Source of the DNA: Tribonema minus | Lineage: Eukaryota; Sar; Xanthophyceae; Tribonematales; Tribonemataceae | Reading direction: 5' to 3' | Assembly (NCBI GenBank): GCA_017506865.1 | Contig: JAFCMP010000079.1 | Span: 806,001-870,000 of the forward strand | DNA length: 64,000 nt | In this document: in pieces, positions 52,022 to 64,000 of the stretch | How the letters are laid out: each line of letters starts with the position of its first letter | How positions within the stretch are numbered: the first letter of the stretch is position 1 | The notes under the pieces: generated by a model | Databases searched by the model: none | What the model was told of the DNA's origin: nothing | The model's input: the letters and a program-made list of their open reading frames with translations, nothing else | Program-made: the position numbers and the translations under genes

Positions 52022-52898
52022 GGTGATGAGGCTTTGGCTCCCGGCTGTGGCTGTGATGTATCTGTCAATGAACCTGCCGGCTGTCAGCAGTTGTAGAACC
52101 TCAGCTGCAATGATGGCAGCCACAAGAACCGCAGAGTACACACTACGAGTGTCTGATGCAAAAAGCGCCGACGTCGACTGATGCATACCTACCCTGCCTG
52201 AGCAGGTGACTCTCCACTTGGAAAGATGATGTGAATTTGTGTGTTCCAGCTTGTGCAGGTGTTGCCCCCACACTGAACAAGCACTGCATGCACAGGCTGC
52301 TCTCAGTGCTTGCTCGCAGGAAAGTCCTGTACGGTCGATTTACAAGTAATTGCTGTAGTCATGTACGGTCCACAGTCAGCAACGGCAGCACACACTCAGG
52401 CTGCCATAAGGAGGACAACCTCAAGCAGACCAGGGGCAATGCATGGGCACAGACACCGACATTGAAGTTGAAAACCACAGAGGTGATGCTATGGCAGGTA
52501 TATTTATGATGCTGAACGCCATGTGCATTAAAGGATGCATCTATCTACTTCAAAACCCCAATGGCAGTACACCACCGGACTGTGCGCAAGGGATGTCACT
52601 CACAGCCGGCTTTGAAGTACTGCGGTCGCTTCCGCCACGCAATTCTGGCAATGCTAACTCATGTGCAGCCGCTGTCTAAACAACTACGTGCTGAAGGCCT
52701 ACAGTAGCTACGTGCTGATGGCCTCTTTGCATACCCAACAACCTATTTGTCAACGGCACGCCCCACACCAAGAACACCCATGCCCCCATCGTCATGTACA
52801 AAGTCGATTGCTATGCAGCGTTACTGTGGATTGTTGCTGTGATGGCTGGACTGATTCCCGCAGCGGCAATCAGGCAGCAGCTCGAGCGGCAGCAGAGC
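52022..52898. other. Short intergenic region, GH81 promoter side
   Basis: Head-to-tail spacing of 877 bp between the DUF1995 stop (52899) and the GH81 start (52021). It must hold the DUF1995 3' end and the GH81 promoter. No TATA box or other clear element is recognised. Confidence 0.5.
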
Positions 52899-55800
52899 TC
52901 AGGCTGCCGCTGATGCCTTCGCCTCCAGCAGCTTCTCGCACTCCCTGTAGGTGCGTGGCAGCGCGACAGCATGACAACTTACGGTCACTCGCTGACCAAC
53001 ACACGCTGATGTGGGGGGTGTGCCTGAGCTCATGCATGGATTCTGAATGTGGAGAAAACAAGGCACCATCACCATGAGACGTCTGACATGTAGACGGGAG
53101 ACGTGTGCGGTATGCCATAGAACAAGTGGCTTCTTCAACACGCTGCAAAGGATGGGTACCTGTCATAGCCATCACGCAAACAATGCTGACTCATATAAGC
53201 TTTTGGCGAATCGCATCTAGTGCGCCACTGCATACCTACATGCAGGTGCCTCACTTTGAGCACTGCCACCTCGCCCTTGCACGTATGTACTGCTACAATG
53301 TAGCCTTGCTACATACTTCCCTTGAGCTGATAGCCATGCCATTCGAGCGGTCGCGCAAGGGGTGCTTTTGCACGGTGCGCGCAGGGAAGCGCTGTCACTT
53401 GAGACCGCGTGCTTGTTGCACCGCACCCCTCGCGCCTCACATTGTACCCTGTGCTCCGCTCGTGGCAGTGCCACAAAAGCAGGCGCGCCCACCAAGGCAT
53501 TATGTACACCAACTGAACCTTGCTATGGGGTGCTGCCATTGAATCGCGGCTTTGCCCACATACACTCCAGTGCTCGACCATACACTTCATGAAACGTCAG
53601 CATACAATGCCACTAACGCCGACGGCCGCACGCCTGCACAGAAAAGAAATGCTTGAAAGCCGCACCTGTACGATGGCCGGTCCTCGCGGTCGAGCACTGC
53701 CACCTGATCCCACTTTGTGGCCGCCCCCCGGTCCTCCCCCGCCATTGCGTACAGCATCCACGGTCCCGGCCACGAGCGGAGCAGCGCCACCTTCTGGCTG
53801 CGGCATGTGAGCTTGACCAGCGTGTACGTTTCCAGGAACGGCGCCAGCAGCGTCTCTGCGCGGCGCCGCGCGAAGAAGCCAAAATCCGCTGCATTGCGGG
53901 CGAAGCGAGAGGAAGGGGGGTGTGGGGGAGGGGTGGGGGGGGGGTGGGGGGTCAGGAAGCGGTGTGTGCAATTGGCGCAGAGAGTGAAGCATGAATTGGC
54001 AAAGTTGCTGCGACGTGCCAGCACCTGCTGGTGAGCTGCAATGGTTTGGAGGCAGGTGCAGAGGGTCTGCAACGGCAGTTGACTAAACGAGTAAACCTGG
54101 CCTCGCCTGAGAACTTCCAAATGATGCTTGGACTCGCCACACTTCACTGTGCCTGCACACCAGCTGTTCGATAGCAGCAGCATCACAGAGTACCGTTGAG
54201 ACAAGAATGGTCCTGCTGATGCAAGCAGCGGCACCCAATCTGTGGGGCACGAACGCTGCTGCCCGCCCACCTGGCGCTGCGTCCGCCACGTTCATCAAAC
54301 GCCACGAGCCCGCAGGAGCCGTTGCACGATGGCGTCACGCAGTCGTGCACGACACATACAAATCCGTTGTCTACAACAGTGGCGCTCGCTTGACGCTCTC
54401 TCTCGTGGTTCGACAGTTCATCAGCAGCAGCTACACATAGCCGTTCGCCAGGCCATCCTGCGCCGCCTCCGCTGTCGACTTCATCTGTCATCGTGCAGAG
54501 CTGCCAGGCAGGTGGCATCAGGACGAGTCTCTGGCACATGCGTAGGTTTAATTGTAGCAGTCGTCGCGCAATCACCTAAGAGTTACACGATAGCACATGC
54601 CTGGGTGTGATCGAGGGTGAGCGTTGTACTTCCACTCCGCAGCGGCCCTCATGCGACGCAGGGATCATTCCGCTTCGAAACTTCACAATCGAGCACTCAC
54701 ATGGCGCGTTCCACCCCGGGTTCACCAGCACCACGAGCCGCGGCCCCATCTCCTTCAGGAACGCCGCTGTCTGCGCCTCCAGCGCCGCCTCCGCCGTCAA
54801 GTTCAGTATCGCCGCGCAGTCGTCCTTCCTCTCCGGCGCCTCCGACAGCACCAGCGCCGTGTAGTCCTCGCGCGACGTGACCTGCGTCTTGAGCCGGCTC
54901 ACGACGCCGCCGTTGGCGGCGCGGTCGAGCTTCCGCAGCAGCGCTCGGACGAGCGGCTCCGCGACCTCGTACTGCTGAGCCCTGCCGCCGGGCCACTCGC
55001 TGACGCCGGGGACGGCAAACTCGGCGGGGAGCGCGAGGCGCTGAATCTGGCGCGCGTGTCCGGCCGTCGCGGCTGGAGCAGTTTCGGGTCAGGAGGGGGG
55101 GTGGGGGGAGGGGGGGTTTGGAGCAGGGGCGAACGGGTCAGTCAGCGGATGATTGATAAGGAGTGGTACAAGGCAGAGGTGCTGGGGGCAGAGGCAGCAG
55201 CGCCTGCAAATAATGATGCGCTGCAGCGGAGAATCCTGTGTGAAACAGTAGCTGACTGATAGTTGCTTGTAGGCCACTGCAGCGCAAGCACCGACACCAC
55301 TCGTGTCATGGGCCATGACATCTGCATGCACTTGCATCTCTCATGTTGTACAATTCAGAGTTCTACAAGGAGCTCAATTTCTCGTGGTGTGGACTTGTTG
55401 CCACTTCACTGAAAACGACACTATGGCACAACTGCGCCAAAAGTGGACGCTCGTGGAAGCCAAAACGACATACTTCAAGTACATCTAATGCTAGAGTGCA
55501 AGAACATGAAAATCAAAACCCCATATATTCAAATAGCGTGTACCATTTCTCAAAAAGCACGCATGCACTTGTTGCACGCTTGCGGTAGTTTGACGTGGCA
55601 TATACTTCACAAAGTACCAGTTTCACCAAGAGCACGCTTATACCGTTGCATGGACACACGCTGACGGTATTGCGCTTTCAGCCCGCCAACATCAGCCATG
55701 AAATGAATTCAAGGTGCCTTGTTCAACATGAAATGGTTTTCAAGGTGCGTTGTTCAACACGTATTTACCACTCCGCGCCGCAGACATCCTACTGTGCATT

Positions 55801-56540
55801 CGTTGGATGTCAACTCAGTGCAGTACCATCTTTCCCCAACCCTGAAATAGGCATGTCAGCACTGACACTTGACACAAGGAATAACAGCTTCACTGTGTAA
55901 CTAGAAACGTCTAGAATGGAGGCGATGAGGCAGCCTCATCTCAGCTTATGTTGCAAGAGGAGCTTGATGTGCAACAGAGTTGGCGTCTACGGACGGCACC
56001 TTGTACAGCACCGAAGCTTGCCATATAGACAAGAATCAGGCCCAATTAAACTGGTGAGCTGCAATGCTCGTCGAGAGGATTCTGAACAAACAGCAGCCTT
56101 CAATTCTTTGTCACATAATAGTACCTTGCAACAGCATAAGGGCATTTCGGGGCCTAACTCCGGCCCTTCAAGACAGTTGTAGACGCCAGGTGAATTATGC
56201 AACGTTACACACCGGAATACACTGTCACCTGCTCAACAAGCTCCTGTGTCGACCGCTCACCTCGTCGGGCTGCATCCGCAGCCTGTGCCACCATCTCATC
56301 AGATTGCCTGGGCATCCTGCACAGCTGTTGTTCCTCTTGCCGATCCTGGCTCTCACTGAGTATTTCGGCTCTGGTCACGTCTTGCTCGATAACGCCTCTG
56401 ACCATGCTACTTCGTCGTGCCACACGACTGCTAGAACAAGCTGCACATGGCGCGCTGTAGAAGCCCATCACCGGTGCAGCCAGAGCACCCAGAATAATCG
56501 TTCTGCACAGGACCGTCATGGCGCTTTTTGATGCAGTCAT
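52899..56540 (-). CDS. DUF1995 domain protein, plastid-targeted
   Basis: Exons in coding order: 56229-56540, 54701-55046, 53666-53888, 52899-52944. The sum is 927 nt, 308 aa, and all phases agree. The start gives a signal peptide (MTASKSAMTVLCRTIILGAL..VMG) followed by FYSAP, the Phe motif for secondary red plastids. Domain features match DUF1995: AADAARRGERSTQELVEQ|IQ with LALPAEF, then LVVLVNPGWNAP|SDFGFF, FLETYTLVKLTCRSQKVALL, SWPGPWMLYA and REDRPSYR. Plant members include LPA3-like proteins linked to photosystem II assembly; that role here is inference. The last exon adds only 14 residues, ECEKLLEAKASAAA, and is supported by phase and acceptor only. Confidence 0.87.
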
Positions 56541-56689
56541 CTACTGGTGCCGTTGCGTTCGATATTCTGGCAGAGCACCACTGCTCGTTCAGGTGCCTGC
56601 GCAGCTACAGGCAGAGCTTGTCAGGTGTTCTGACGCGGCGGTGAGCAGTTGGGATTAGGGTTTGAAGTTGCACCTGCGGCAACGACCCG
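56541..56689. other. DUF1995 upstream region
   Basis: Short 5' flank between the DUF1995 ATG and the LINE relic on the other strand. GGGATTAGGGTTTGAAGTTG at 56650-56669 is the only telomere-like unit seen outside a gene. A promoter is expected here but none is recognised. Confidence 0.4.
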
Positions 56690-57840
56690 CGGTGGCCGTT
56701 GCACTACTACTCCCCTCTGGTACCGGGACTGGCGCCAGGACGACGACGCATGGCGGGCGCTGCGCGATCTGCTGTAACGAGCAGGCGGAGCTGCGGGGCT
56801 GGCTGGGCATGCGGACTCGCGCCGGCGTGCGCCGCGCTGCTGCTGCAGCAACGCCAGCCGCCAGCGGTGGCGCGCGAGACGGGCTCTGCCCAGGCCCCCC
56901 CAGTCGCCGTGCTGTCGCGGCGTCAAGCGGTGCTATCGCGGGTGCTGGACAAAGCGCTCGCCGCCACGCAGCTGCGCCGGCTTGAAGCAGCAAATGCGTT
57001 GGAAGCAGTCGCGGCGTGGCGCAGCGGCGCCTCTAAGGGGGGAATGGTTTCTTGCGCAATTGCCGAGCACTGACCCAGCGAAGACCATGTCGCCGCCAAA
57101 ATCCCGCGAGATGCTGCGGCGCCACCTGGGCGTAGAGCACCCCATCCCCGCTGCCGCGCGGTGCCCCAAGTGCCATAAACCAATGGACTCAGGCGCGCAC
57201 CTGCGCCGCTGCACACAAGGGCTTAACGTCACGCGACACAACGAGCACGCGGATACGCTCTTTCAGCTGCTCAAAGCAAGTGGTCCACCTCCGCGGTCTC
57301 CACCGGGACACCCTTGCCCCCTTCCGCCGCTACGCGGCGCTCCACAGGTTCACAAGTTCAGGGACATCGTCTTCGGCAGCAACCAGGCCTGCAGGTTTGC
57401 CTTCCAGTCCCAAAAGTGCAGCCGAGTGGAGAAGCGGTAGCGGCAGGCCGGTGCACTAAACTGCACGGCGGCTTTGAAGTAGCTTGTTGCATAGACGACA
57501 CCATACGTGACAGCTCTTGCCCTTCCCGCCTCCGTCAGGCTCAGGGGGGCATGCGCGATGTGCAGCGCGTGCTTGAATCGGCTTCGCAGGAAAACATTGA
57601 CACATGCATGCTTAGTCTCATGGGCCTTGGACTCCCACTACACACACCCTATCTTCCGCAGCCTTTGACCACTTCGGCGCCATGGCACGCGACACCCAGG
57701 CGCTGCTACACGCACTCGCCGAGCAGAGCTCGCAGGGCAGCTACAATCTTGTGCAGCGCGTTGCCTTCTGGCGCCGCTGCACCTCCCTCGCGCTACAGTG
57801 CGCGCTCGCACGAGTCGTGATTGACAACTGGAAAAGTTAA
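56690..57840 (+). mobile_element. 5'-truncated LINE (non-LTR retrotransposon) relic
   Basis: The plus-strand frames match the region after the reverse transcriptase in LINE ORF2. ALEAVAAWRSGASKGG (to 57040) continues after a frameshift in a G-run as EWFLAQLPSTDP, MLRRHLGVEHPIP and the Cys/His knuckle CPKCHKPMDSGAHLRRC (about 57160-57212), then NVTRHNEHADTLFQLL. A further frame change leads to DHFGAMARDTQALLHALAEQ..VVIDNWKS and a stop at 57838-57840. No RT catalytic domain is present. It is dead, truncated at the 5' end as is usual for LINEs. Confidence 0.7.
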
Positions 57841-59677
57841 CACAAGCAAGTCCCACTCTGGGTATTTCTGTTGAAAGTGGGGTGGCTCGGGGTCTTCAGT
57901 GGTCCACCGGTGAAGCCCCCCCCCCCTCCCGGGGGCGGGGCCTGGGTAAGCTGCGCTCAAAGCATTTTGCTGCAGTGCACGCAAGCATGATACTGTCTGA
58001 AAAGTGCCTAATCGGCATGACATTGTATGGTGCATTCCAGGCCATCTGTCAATTATGAACAAACTCAGCATGAATGAAACGTGTACAGGTCGAGACACCT
58101 GTGCCAGCCTGAGGTGACAGCGCCGTAGACAAAGCAACGCTTTGCATTGATGCACCAAAGAAAACAAATTTGGTTAACATTACAAATTTGGTTAACCTTT
58201 CCGATATGTGATGGCATGAGACGTAACGCTGTGTGTCATGTGCCAAGTAGTACGCGACAAAATGCCACACAACAAACTGAATGTTATCTTAGCACCAGAT
58301 GAAGCTTCAAATTGAGTCACTGCCTCATTGAAAAAGAATGCGGAACAAACGCATCACAGGCACTGCCATCACAATAAAATTTATTGAGCCATGAAAGTGT
58401 GCCTTTTTGAATTCCTGCATGGGATCGTGGACCCTTGCAGGAGAGCGTTGCTGAGCATCAACTTGACCCATCGTGTGCCACACTGCCTGGCACATGCAAT
58501 AACTGCAATCCATGATCGCCGATCATCGCAGAGATCATCACAGTTCGTGAATATATAAAGCAGCTCCTGCACCAGCGCATTGTGCTCCAGATGACCATGC
58601 AGCATAAAAGGTCAAACATATTAATACCATCATCGCCACAAACCCAAAGCCCAGATTGTGCAGAAGACGTCGACCAGTGCTGCTGTGCCACCAGCCTAAC
58701 CAGTACCACCACCACTGCTGCAACGCCACCACCTGCGCTGTTATCATCACTTGGCTCGGCCCGCCAACACTGCATCTTGCACTGCATCTGTCAAATCGCC
58801 GCTTCAACCTGGACTGCGTGCACTACTGCATCTGTCAAATCGCCAATTCGACTGTCAAAACCAAGGCCATGATGTAGAGTATACATGTGCCTCGTACCAC
58901 ATCTAGATCCCAACCGGCGGTTGACCCGTCTGTCACCCCCCTGTGTTGACCAAAATAACGTGCAGATAATATCACCTGCAGTCTCTTGCACTGTAGGTGT
59001 ATGACGCAAGCCACTGACACAGGCCACTGGCAGATGGTCTGCTTCATCTGTAAATTTGAGCAGTGCAAAAGCTCAGATCACAACCATGAAAAAGTACATT
59101 TGCGCTCGAGAGCTGCAGGACGCGTGTCAGCATCAACTTCTCGTGTGCCTCGCTGTCACATGTGTCGTTACCGCGTCATGTGCCATACCTGCGAAATGCT
59201 GTTGACGGAAATCATCGTTGCACGATAACACCAGTGTCTGCTGTGCCCCGTCCTAGTCTTCTCCTGACAGCTGCTGAGGTACTGTTGCTTCTGAGTAAAC
59301 TTTCATCCAGCTCTGCCCCAGCAAGCGGGGCATTTTTCTGCCCAGCAAGCGGGCACCTTCGCTGTTCTGCGCTGTGCCTTGCCTTGCTCCCACCCCTGCA
59401 CCTGGCTTCACGTGGGCACGCCTGGTGCAAGTAGTCAGAAGCCTTGTTGCTGCTGCGTTCTAGACCAGCAGCACGCGCTGAACCACTCTGGTCTATGCAT
59501 GAGCTTTCCAGCGTCGCCACTTGAGGTTTCGTCACTTCATTTGTGCCATTATTTGTGCTGCCTGGATTCGGCACGGCCGTCATCAGCACCACAAGTCCCC
59601 CGACTGAATCGCTCCCGAACCCACAAGCCGGCACACCCAAATGTGCAGTGGTTCGCGCTATCAATACCGAACTCGGC

Positions 59678-59995
59678 CAAATACTTCAAGTCTTAAACTT
59701 AAAGTTCACGTGGAAAGTTCAACAAATGTACATCCCTTGAAAAATGGCCCAGAACACTACGCACGCGCGGGATGTCTAAGAAAGGCTCCCGGCCTGAAGA
59801 CCCCTCGCCAACAACCGGACGCTGCACGGCCAAATACTTCAAGTGGACTTCAATATTCAACAAAGAGTTCACGTGGAAAGTTCAACAATGCATCCCCTTG
59901 CAAATATGGCCCAGAAACAGTCCCAGAAGCCACGCACGCGCGGGATGTCTAAGAAAGGCTCCCGGCCTGAAGACCCCTCGCCAACAATTCTAGCC
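59678..59995 (+). repeat. Tandem duplication, period about 165 bp
   Basis: GGCCAAATACTTCAAGT, AAGTTCACGTGGAAAGTTCA and ACGCACGCGCGGGATGTCTA then AAGAAAGGCTCCCGGCCTGA occur in both units (59676 and 59829 on). The second unit reads on into a frame MSKKGSRPEDPSPT..VSAYRRIAGL of about 70 codons to 60154. Its ATG is inside the repeat, so the possible 5' end of a short gene is duplicated. Confidence 0.85.
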
Positions 59996-60145
59996 CCTGA
60001 TGGCGACGTCAGCGCTTACCGCCGCATTGCGGGGTTGCAGGTGCCGCGGCTCTCGCCGGCCAGCGCCGAACCGCTCCCCCCCCCCGTAGATATAGTTGTT
60101 GCAAGGCCCGTTTTATTGTGTGCTCAGCCCGACGGCGTGCGGTCC

Positions 60146-60479
60146 AGGACATAGTGTACTTTTTATTAATTCTCGCTCAGGGCGCGAAAAAGCCCAGATG
60201 ATTGGCATCTAGCTGTAAGGAATCTACATGTCGTATGACAGTCTGAAAGTGTCGCAAAGACAACCACTCAAACGCCGCCGCCGCCAAATGGCATCTTGGG
60301 GTCCTCCCCATATAGTGTATTTTTATTAATTCTCGCTCAGGGCGCGAAAAAGCCCAGATGATGGTCCAACTTGATGCTGCTGTACGGAATCTGCATGTCG
60401 TGTGACTTCTGAAAGTGTCTCAACGACAACCACTCAAACGCCGCCGCCGCCAAATGGCATCTCGGGATCCTCCCCTACG
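60146..60479 (-). repeat. Duplicated 3' end of a possible minus-strand gene
   Basis: Two units of about 165 bp share TTTTTATTAATTCTCGCTCA, GGGCGCGAAAAAGCCCAGAT and CAACCACTCAAACGCCGCCG. On the minus strand each ends a frame (EDPKMPFGGGGV or EDPEMPFGGGGV) with a TGA stop at 60268-60270 or 60434-60436. Each is followed about 100 nt later by AATAAA. This looks like a last exon plus 3' UTR copied in tandem. The upstream exons of such a gene were not found. Confidence 0.5.
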
Positions 60480-61584
60480 TCCTCCTGCATGTGCCCCCCC
60501 CCCTGGATTCTGCCATGTGTGTCATGACACGGCCAGAGTACGCCATGTGGAGCGCTGCCGACAGTGCCGAGCGTAAGCGCATAGTGTACAACTTCAAAGT
60601 GATCAAAGCTTGGTCCACAATGTATGACTTCCATCTACAGTTGTGCTGTGCATTGCTCAGAGGGGGTGGATCACGTCATGTCGAGCCAGCAAGCCGATGT
60701 ACTCAAACAGTCAGATAATCTGCTTGCAAGCTGTCAGTCTGTTTTTTGCAAGTGAGAGCAGTATTCCTAGGGACGAAGTCACTAGGTCTCCGTTTGCACA
60801 TCGTGCAAACCACCCAAAATCGCAATAACTTCTGAACTAGCAACTTGTTTCTCATTCTGTTTGGTGCGTGGTACATGCAATACTGTTAGGTATAAAGATC
60901 ATGCGACAGATCTGCAGCAGACCAGTTGTGTGATGCTGTGGGTAATTACAAAGCCTCAAAAATGAGGTTTATTCCGATTAAAAGAGTTTCTGTGTCTGTG
61001 TGTGCACCGAAAACCCGATATAATCGCCGGTATTTCATGTCACATCATGAATCAATCACGCTGCTCGCACTACGCGAGGAAGAGCAGAGACTGTGCAGAG
61101 GAGAGGATGATCATGAGACAGAAGCAAAGTGGTGAGGCTAGCTCAAAGAGTAGGTGTGCGCAGCAAGAAGAAGGAGCAGCCGTGCGGTACAGCTCGCGGA
61201 GGGCAAGTCTGTGGCAACACAGTTAGAGAGGCAAGGCAGCACGCGATAACTAGTGCCGAGTGAGGTGCAGCAACATATGGTAAGCAGTGCTGAGCCACGT
61301 GTGGCAGCAAGTGCTGGCGCTGACTACGGCAAATACAACCCATGCATGGCGGGGACGCAGCAACTTGGTGTGGCTTATGAACTGATCATGTCAAGGCTCT
61401 GCTATACATGTCTGCCAGCATAAGCCCCAGTGCTGCAGCAGCTGTTGAGCAAGCTGTACCCATGCATGGGCTGCCTTGACGGACGAAGCGCGTCGTGTTC
61501 CGACGATGGGCTGCTGCAGAAAAGACCAAATTAAGCTACTCGACGAGCAGGAGGAGCACGACACTGGTGGCCAAGGTGACATGC

Positions 61585-62222
61585 AGATATGCAGCAAATT
61601 GTGGTCGGTTGACTTGGTGACCCGTCAGCAATCAACCTCCACAACTGGTACTTGCCAACAGTTCTCAACGGCAACTGGCCTGGCTGGCTGAAGTTGATGC
61701 CATGAGTAAACATAAAGCCCGCGTCTTGCAGAGCTTCATGCTGTCAAATTGGGCAGTGAGTGGGCAGTGAGCATGCAGCAGACTGCGATCGATTGACTTG
61801 GCGATCCATCAGTCATGAACTTCCGTGCCTGATGCTTGCCAACTGTTTGCAATGGCGACTGGCATGGTCTGGCTGTAGCTGAAGACATGTGCAACATGCG
61901 AGGCTTGCAGAGCTGCCAGTGCATGCTGTCACACTGGGCCGTGTATGCAGTGAGCACGCACCAGGTTGCGGTCCGTTGAATTGGCGACTCATGAGCATTG
62001 AAATGCCATGGCCGGTCCTTGCCAACTGTTTACGATGGTGACTGCCTTGGGCTGACTGCAGTTGAAGACATGTGCGACATGCGAGCCTCCTCAGGCTTGC
62101 GGAGCTGCATGCCTGTGCATGCTGTCACACTGGGCCATGTATGCAGTGAGCACGCAGCAAGTTGTGGTTGGTTGACTTGGCGACTCGTGAGCATTGGACT
62201 GCCATCTGGCAGCAGGTGCCAT
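61585..62222. repeat. Tandem array, unit about 190 bp, 3-4 copies
   Basis: The recurring blocks are GTTGACTTGG(T/C)GA then C(C/T)CGTCAG or CATGAGCATT; CTTGCCAACTGTTT.CAATGG; GAAGACATGTGCGACATGCG; and CATGCTGTCACACTGGGCC. They are phased near 61585, 61770, 61930 and 62130. Diverged, with no coding potential. Confidence 0.8.
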
Positions 62223-63011
62223 GGTAATGCATTCTTCATGAGGCCAGATGATACCAACAACGCACTGGTGTCAACAGCATCATGTGGTATGAGAGCAGCT
62301 GAGGCGCAGACCAAGCTGGCACAGCAGGACGTGATAGCACACTTCTGATACTGACATAAACACTGCATGGAGTAAGTGCATTCCTCTGGACAGTGTATGC
62401 GTTTGAAGCTACATAATGTGGTATCAACAGCCATGACATACAAAGTTGCCATGCTTGCCAACAGACACATCTGCAGTGTGCAACGAAGCAGCGTCGGGTA
62501 TGGTTATGCCTGCGATAACCCCAGGCGGTGGAGCAGTCACAACAGAACTCAGTGGAGTCGCGCAGCCCTCCAAACGCACGAAATGGCTGCTTACCTGCAG
62601 CTCAGTGTGGCTGACATTCAATGAAGTTCGCGCTTGAAATCTCTCAAGTTTAGGGGAAGGTTATGCTCCCGTGTTGTTTTGCGACCAGCGTCTCGGCATG
62701 TGCATGGCTAGCATGCTGTTGTTGCTTTTCGTAGCACCATGGTGCACTCTATCTGCTTGCGTCCCTAGGACTCTTCCCCAGCCCGCAGGGCTATTATACT
62801 TCATGTAGCAAAGCAGTCTGCAATACTTCTGTTTTCACAGCTGGGTGTAGTGCTAAAGTTGAAGGATGACATTGAACGCGCTGATTGCTTTCAGGACGCT
62901 GATACCAAAAAAAGTGATGTTACATACAACAACAACAAATGTGTGGTGCGTCTGTGCATTCACAGCAAAGAAAAAAAACGTGCGGTTCCGCTGAAAGGAA
63001 AAGGGAAAATG

Positions 63012-63083
63012 TACTTCGGATGGGTTTCGAACCCACGACCTTGTGCATGTCAAGCACACGCTCTACCGCTGAGCTACCGTAGC
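63012..63083 (-). tRNA. tRNA-Val (anticodon GAC), nuclear type
   Basis: The minus strand folds as a 72-nt cloverleaf. The acceptor stem is GCTACGG/CCGAAGT with one A-A mismatch and a terminal G-T. The D arm is GCTC-AGCGGTA-GAGC. The anticodon arm is TGTGC-TTGACAT-GCACA, with T33 and anticodon GAC. The T arm is GTGGG-TTCGAAA-CCCAT. Box A (TAGCTCAGCGG) and box B (GGTTCGAAACC) are perfect, and a TTTT terminator follows within 4 nt. CCA is not encoded and there is no intron. The stem mismatch leaves a chance that it is a pseudogene. Confidence 0.85.
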
Positions 63084-64000
63084 TTGTCGACTTTCACGTG
63101 CAATCCTTCTGTCCTCCCGGTACCTGGGTGCATTTAACGTGTTGCACTGCCCCTCTTCCACGTTTTGGTTACTTCTTCAGTTTCTACATGTTTTCTCTGC
63201 CCTGGGGTATCTGACACTATTGTTTACTTCGCAATTCAACAAGCTTCTCACAGGAGGGGTTTATTAGGGGGGGGGGATTTGGGGGGGGCCCGGGTAGTAT
63301 TTGGGGGGTCATTCTATCATGGGATTTGAGCATCAACCCTTACATTGGACAAGTCTCGGCGTCTGCCGTCGGGAGTCCATGTGGATTGCCCTAGTCCAAG
63401 GAGTTCTCCTACTAGTAGAAGAGTCAATTCATGAGTATTTCGGGTGTGATCTTGGCCCTGGCTCGATTTGCTGTGGAAGCATGCACTCCCACACCTCTGT
63501 GTGATGCACTACACACTAGCGAGGCACATCCAGACGCTTGATGTCCGCATCTAACGCACTACGGACGCCTGCTGACCAAATCTAACGCCAGAAAAGCATC
63601 ACCAGTGCGTGGAATGCTGCATTCACTTCAAGTTGCACTGGCAGAGTCTCTAAAGGGGGCGGACCATTTGGGTGCAATTGAGCTGTGATGTTGGCAAATG
63701 ACTGCCGAACTTGTGTGGTCAACCGCCAACAACGGCAGGTACACTCCGCTGTTGCTTTTACCAGTGTGCGTAGTGCCGGCGAGGATGGTTGAGTCATGTT
63801 TAGGGGTGGGCGGGTGTACGTGCGCGTGTGTGTGAGAGAGAGAGACTGTACGCGCAAAATGACAGCAAGGTGCACATTGACCATATGGCACCAAAGATCA
63901 GGGAGTGGTGAAGCATGGGACAAGGACCTGCCAGTGATAGCCTGCATGCCACCACGTCTCACAAGGAAACCTCCGGGATACACCAGTAGCAACTCCTAGC
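63084..64000. other. Right end of window, no gene recognised
   Basis: Contains a G-rich stretch (63268-63308) and a GAGAGAGA micro-repeat near 63835. Frames on both strands are open for up to about 135 codons, but none resembles a known family. Confidence 0.4.

Larger units (their letters stand above)
57841..63011. other. Intergenic region with tandem repeats
   Basis: No confident gene. Small direct repeats occur at 58160-58200 (ACAAATTTGGTTAAC twice) and 58785-58850 (CTGCATCTGTCAAATCGCC twice). Three larger tandem duplications are listed separately. A coding-like plus frame at 60510-60650 (RPEYAMWSAADSAERKRIVY) matches no family I know. Confidence 0.5.

Noticed and set aside
62850..63137. 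95-codon open frame covering the tRNA
   Set aside because: It runs antisense through a well-formed tRNA cloverleaf with pol III boxes.

Overview
The window is nuclear DNA of a GC-rich, intron-rich eukaryote. Five protein genes can be rebuilt from exons whose phases agree at every junction. Two of them start with a signal peptide followed by a Phe at the cleavage site (ANA|FVAPS in ThiC, VMG|FYSAP in the DUF1995 protein). This is the bipartite pre-sequence used for secondary plastids of red-algal origin. Together with TTAGGG-type repeats and a GH81 glucanase with a Cys-rich tail, it suggests a haptophyte, or less likely a stramenopile such as a pelagophyte. The species cannot be told from the sequence alone.

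Layout. 1-12702 (+): most of an ABCD/YddA-type ABC half-transporter; its 5' exons lie left of the window. 12703-16585: intergenic space between converging genes. 16586-24429 (-): complete plastid ThiC, 8 exons, 639 aa. 24430-26800: intergenic. 26801-31903 (-): a 6-exon gene fusing a zeta-toxin/UDP-GlcNAc-kinase-like P-loop domain to a glutaredoxin, 488 aa. 31904-36894: intergenic, with repeat-derived sequence. 36895-52021 (-): complete membrane-anchored GH81 endo-1,3-beta-glucanase, 17 exons, 821 aa. 52899-56540 (-): DUF1995 plastid protein, 4 exons, 308 aa. 56690-57840 (+): 5'-truncated LINE relic. 57841-64000: tandem repeats and a tRNA-Val(GAC)-like gene at 63012-63083 (-). The genes have no evident shared pathway; each appears to be an independent transcription unit.

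The most striking signal is in the introns. At many exon-intron junctions the end of the exon together with its splice site has been copied, in tandem, into the adjoining intron and is decaying there. Donor-side copies occur in all four long-intron genes. ThiC exon 3 has copies on both sides: about 5 of its donor and 3 of its acceptor. GH81 intron 11 carries 9 degenerate copies of the donor of exon 11, separated by TTAGGG-like tracts. In every case reading-frame phase and family conservation choose the outermost junction, so the copies always lie within the intron. Introns here seem to have grown by tandem duplication across splice junctions. Other intron features are long C-only tracts before acceptors, telomere-like tracts, a 32-bp-TIR MITE and a 1.8-kb compound palindromic element.
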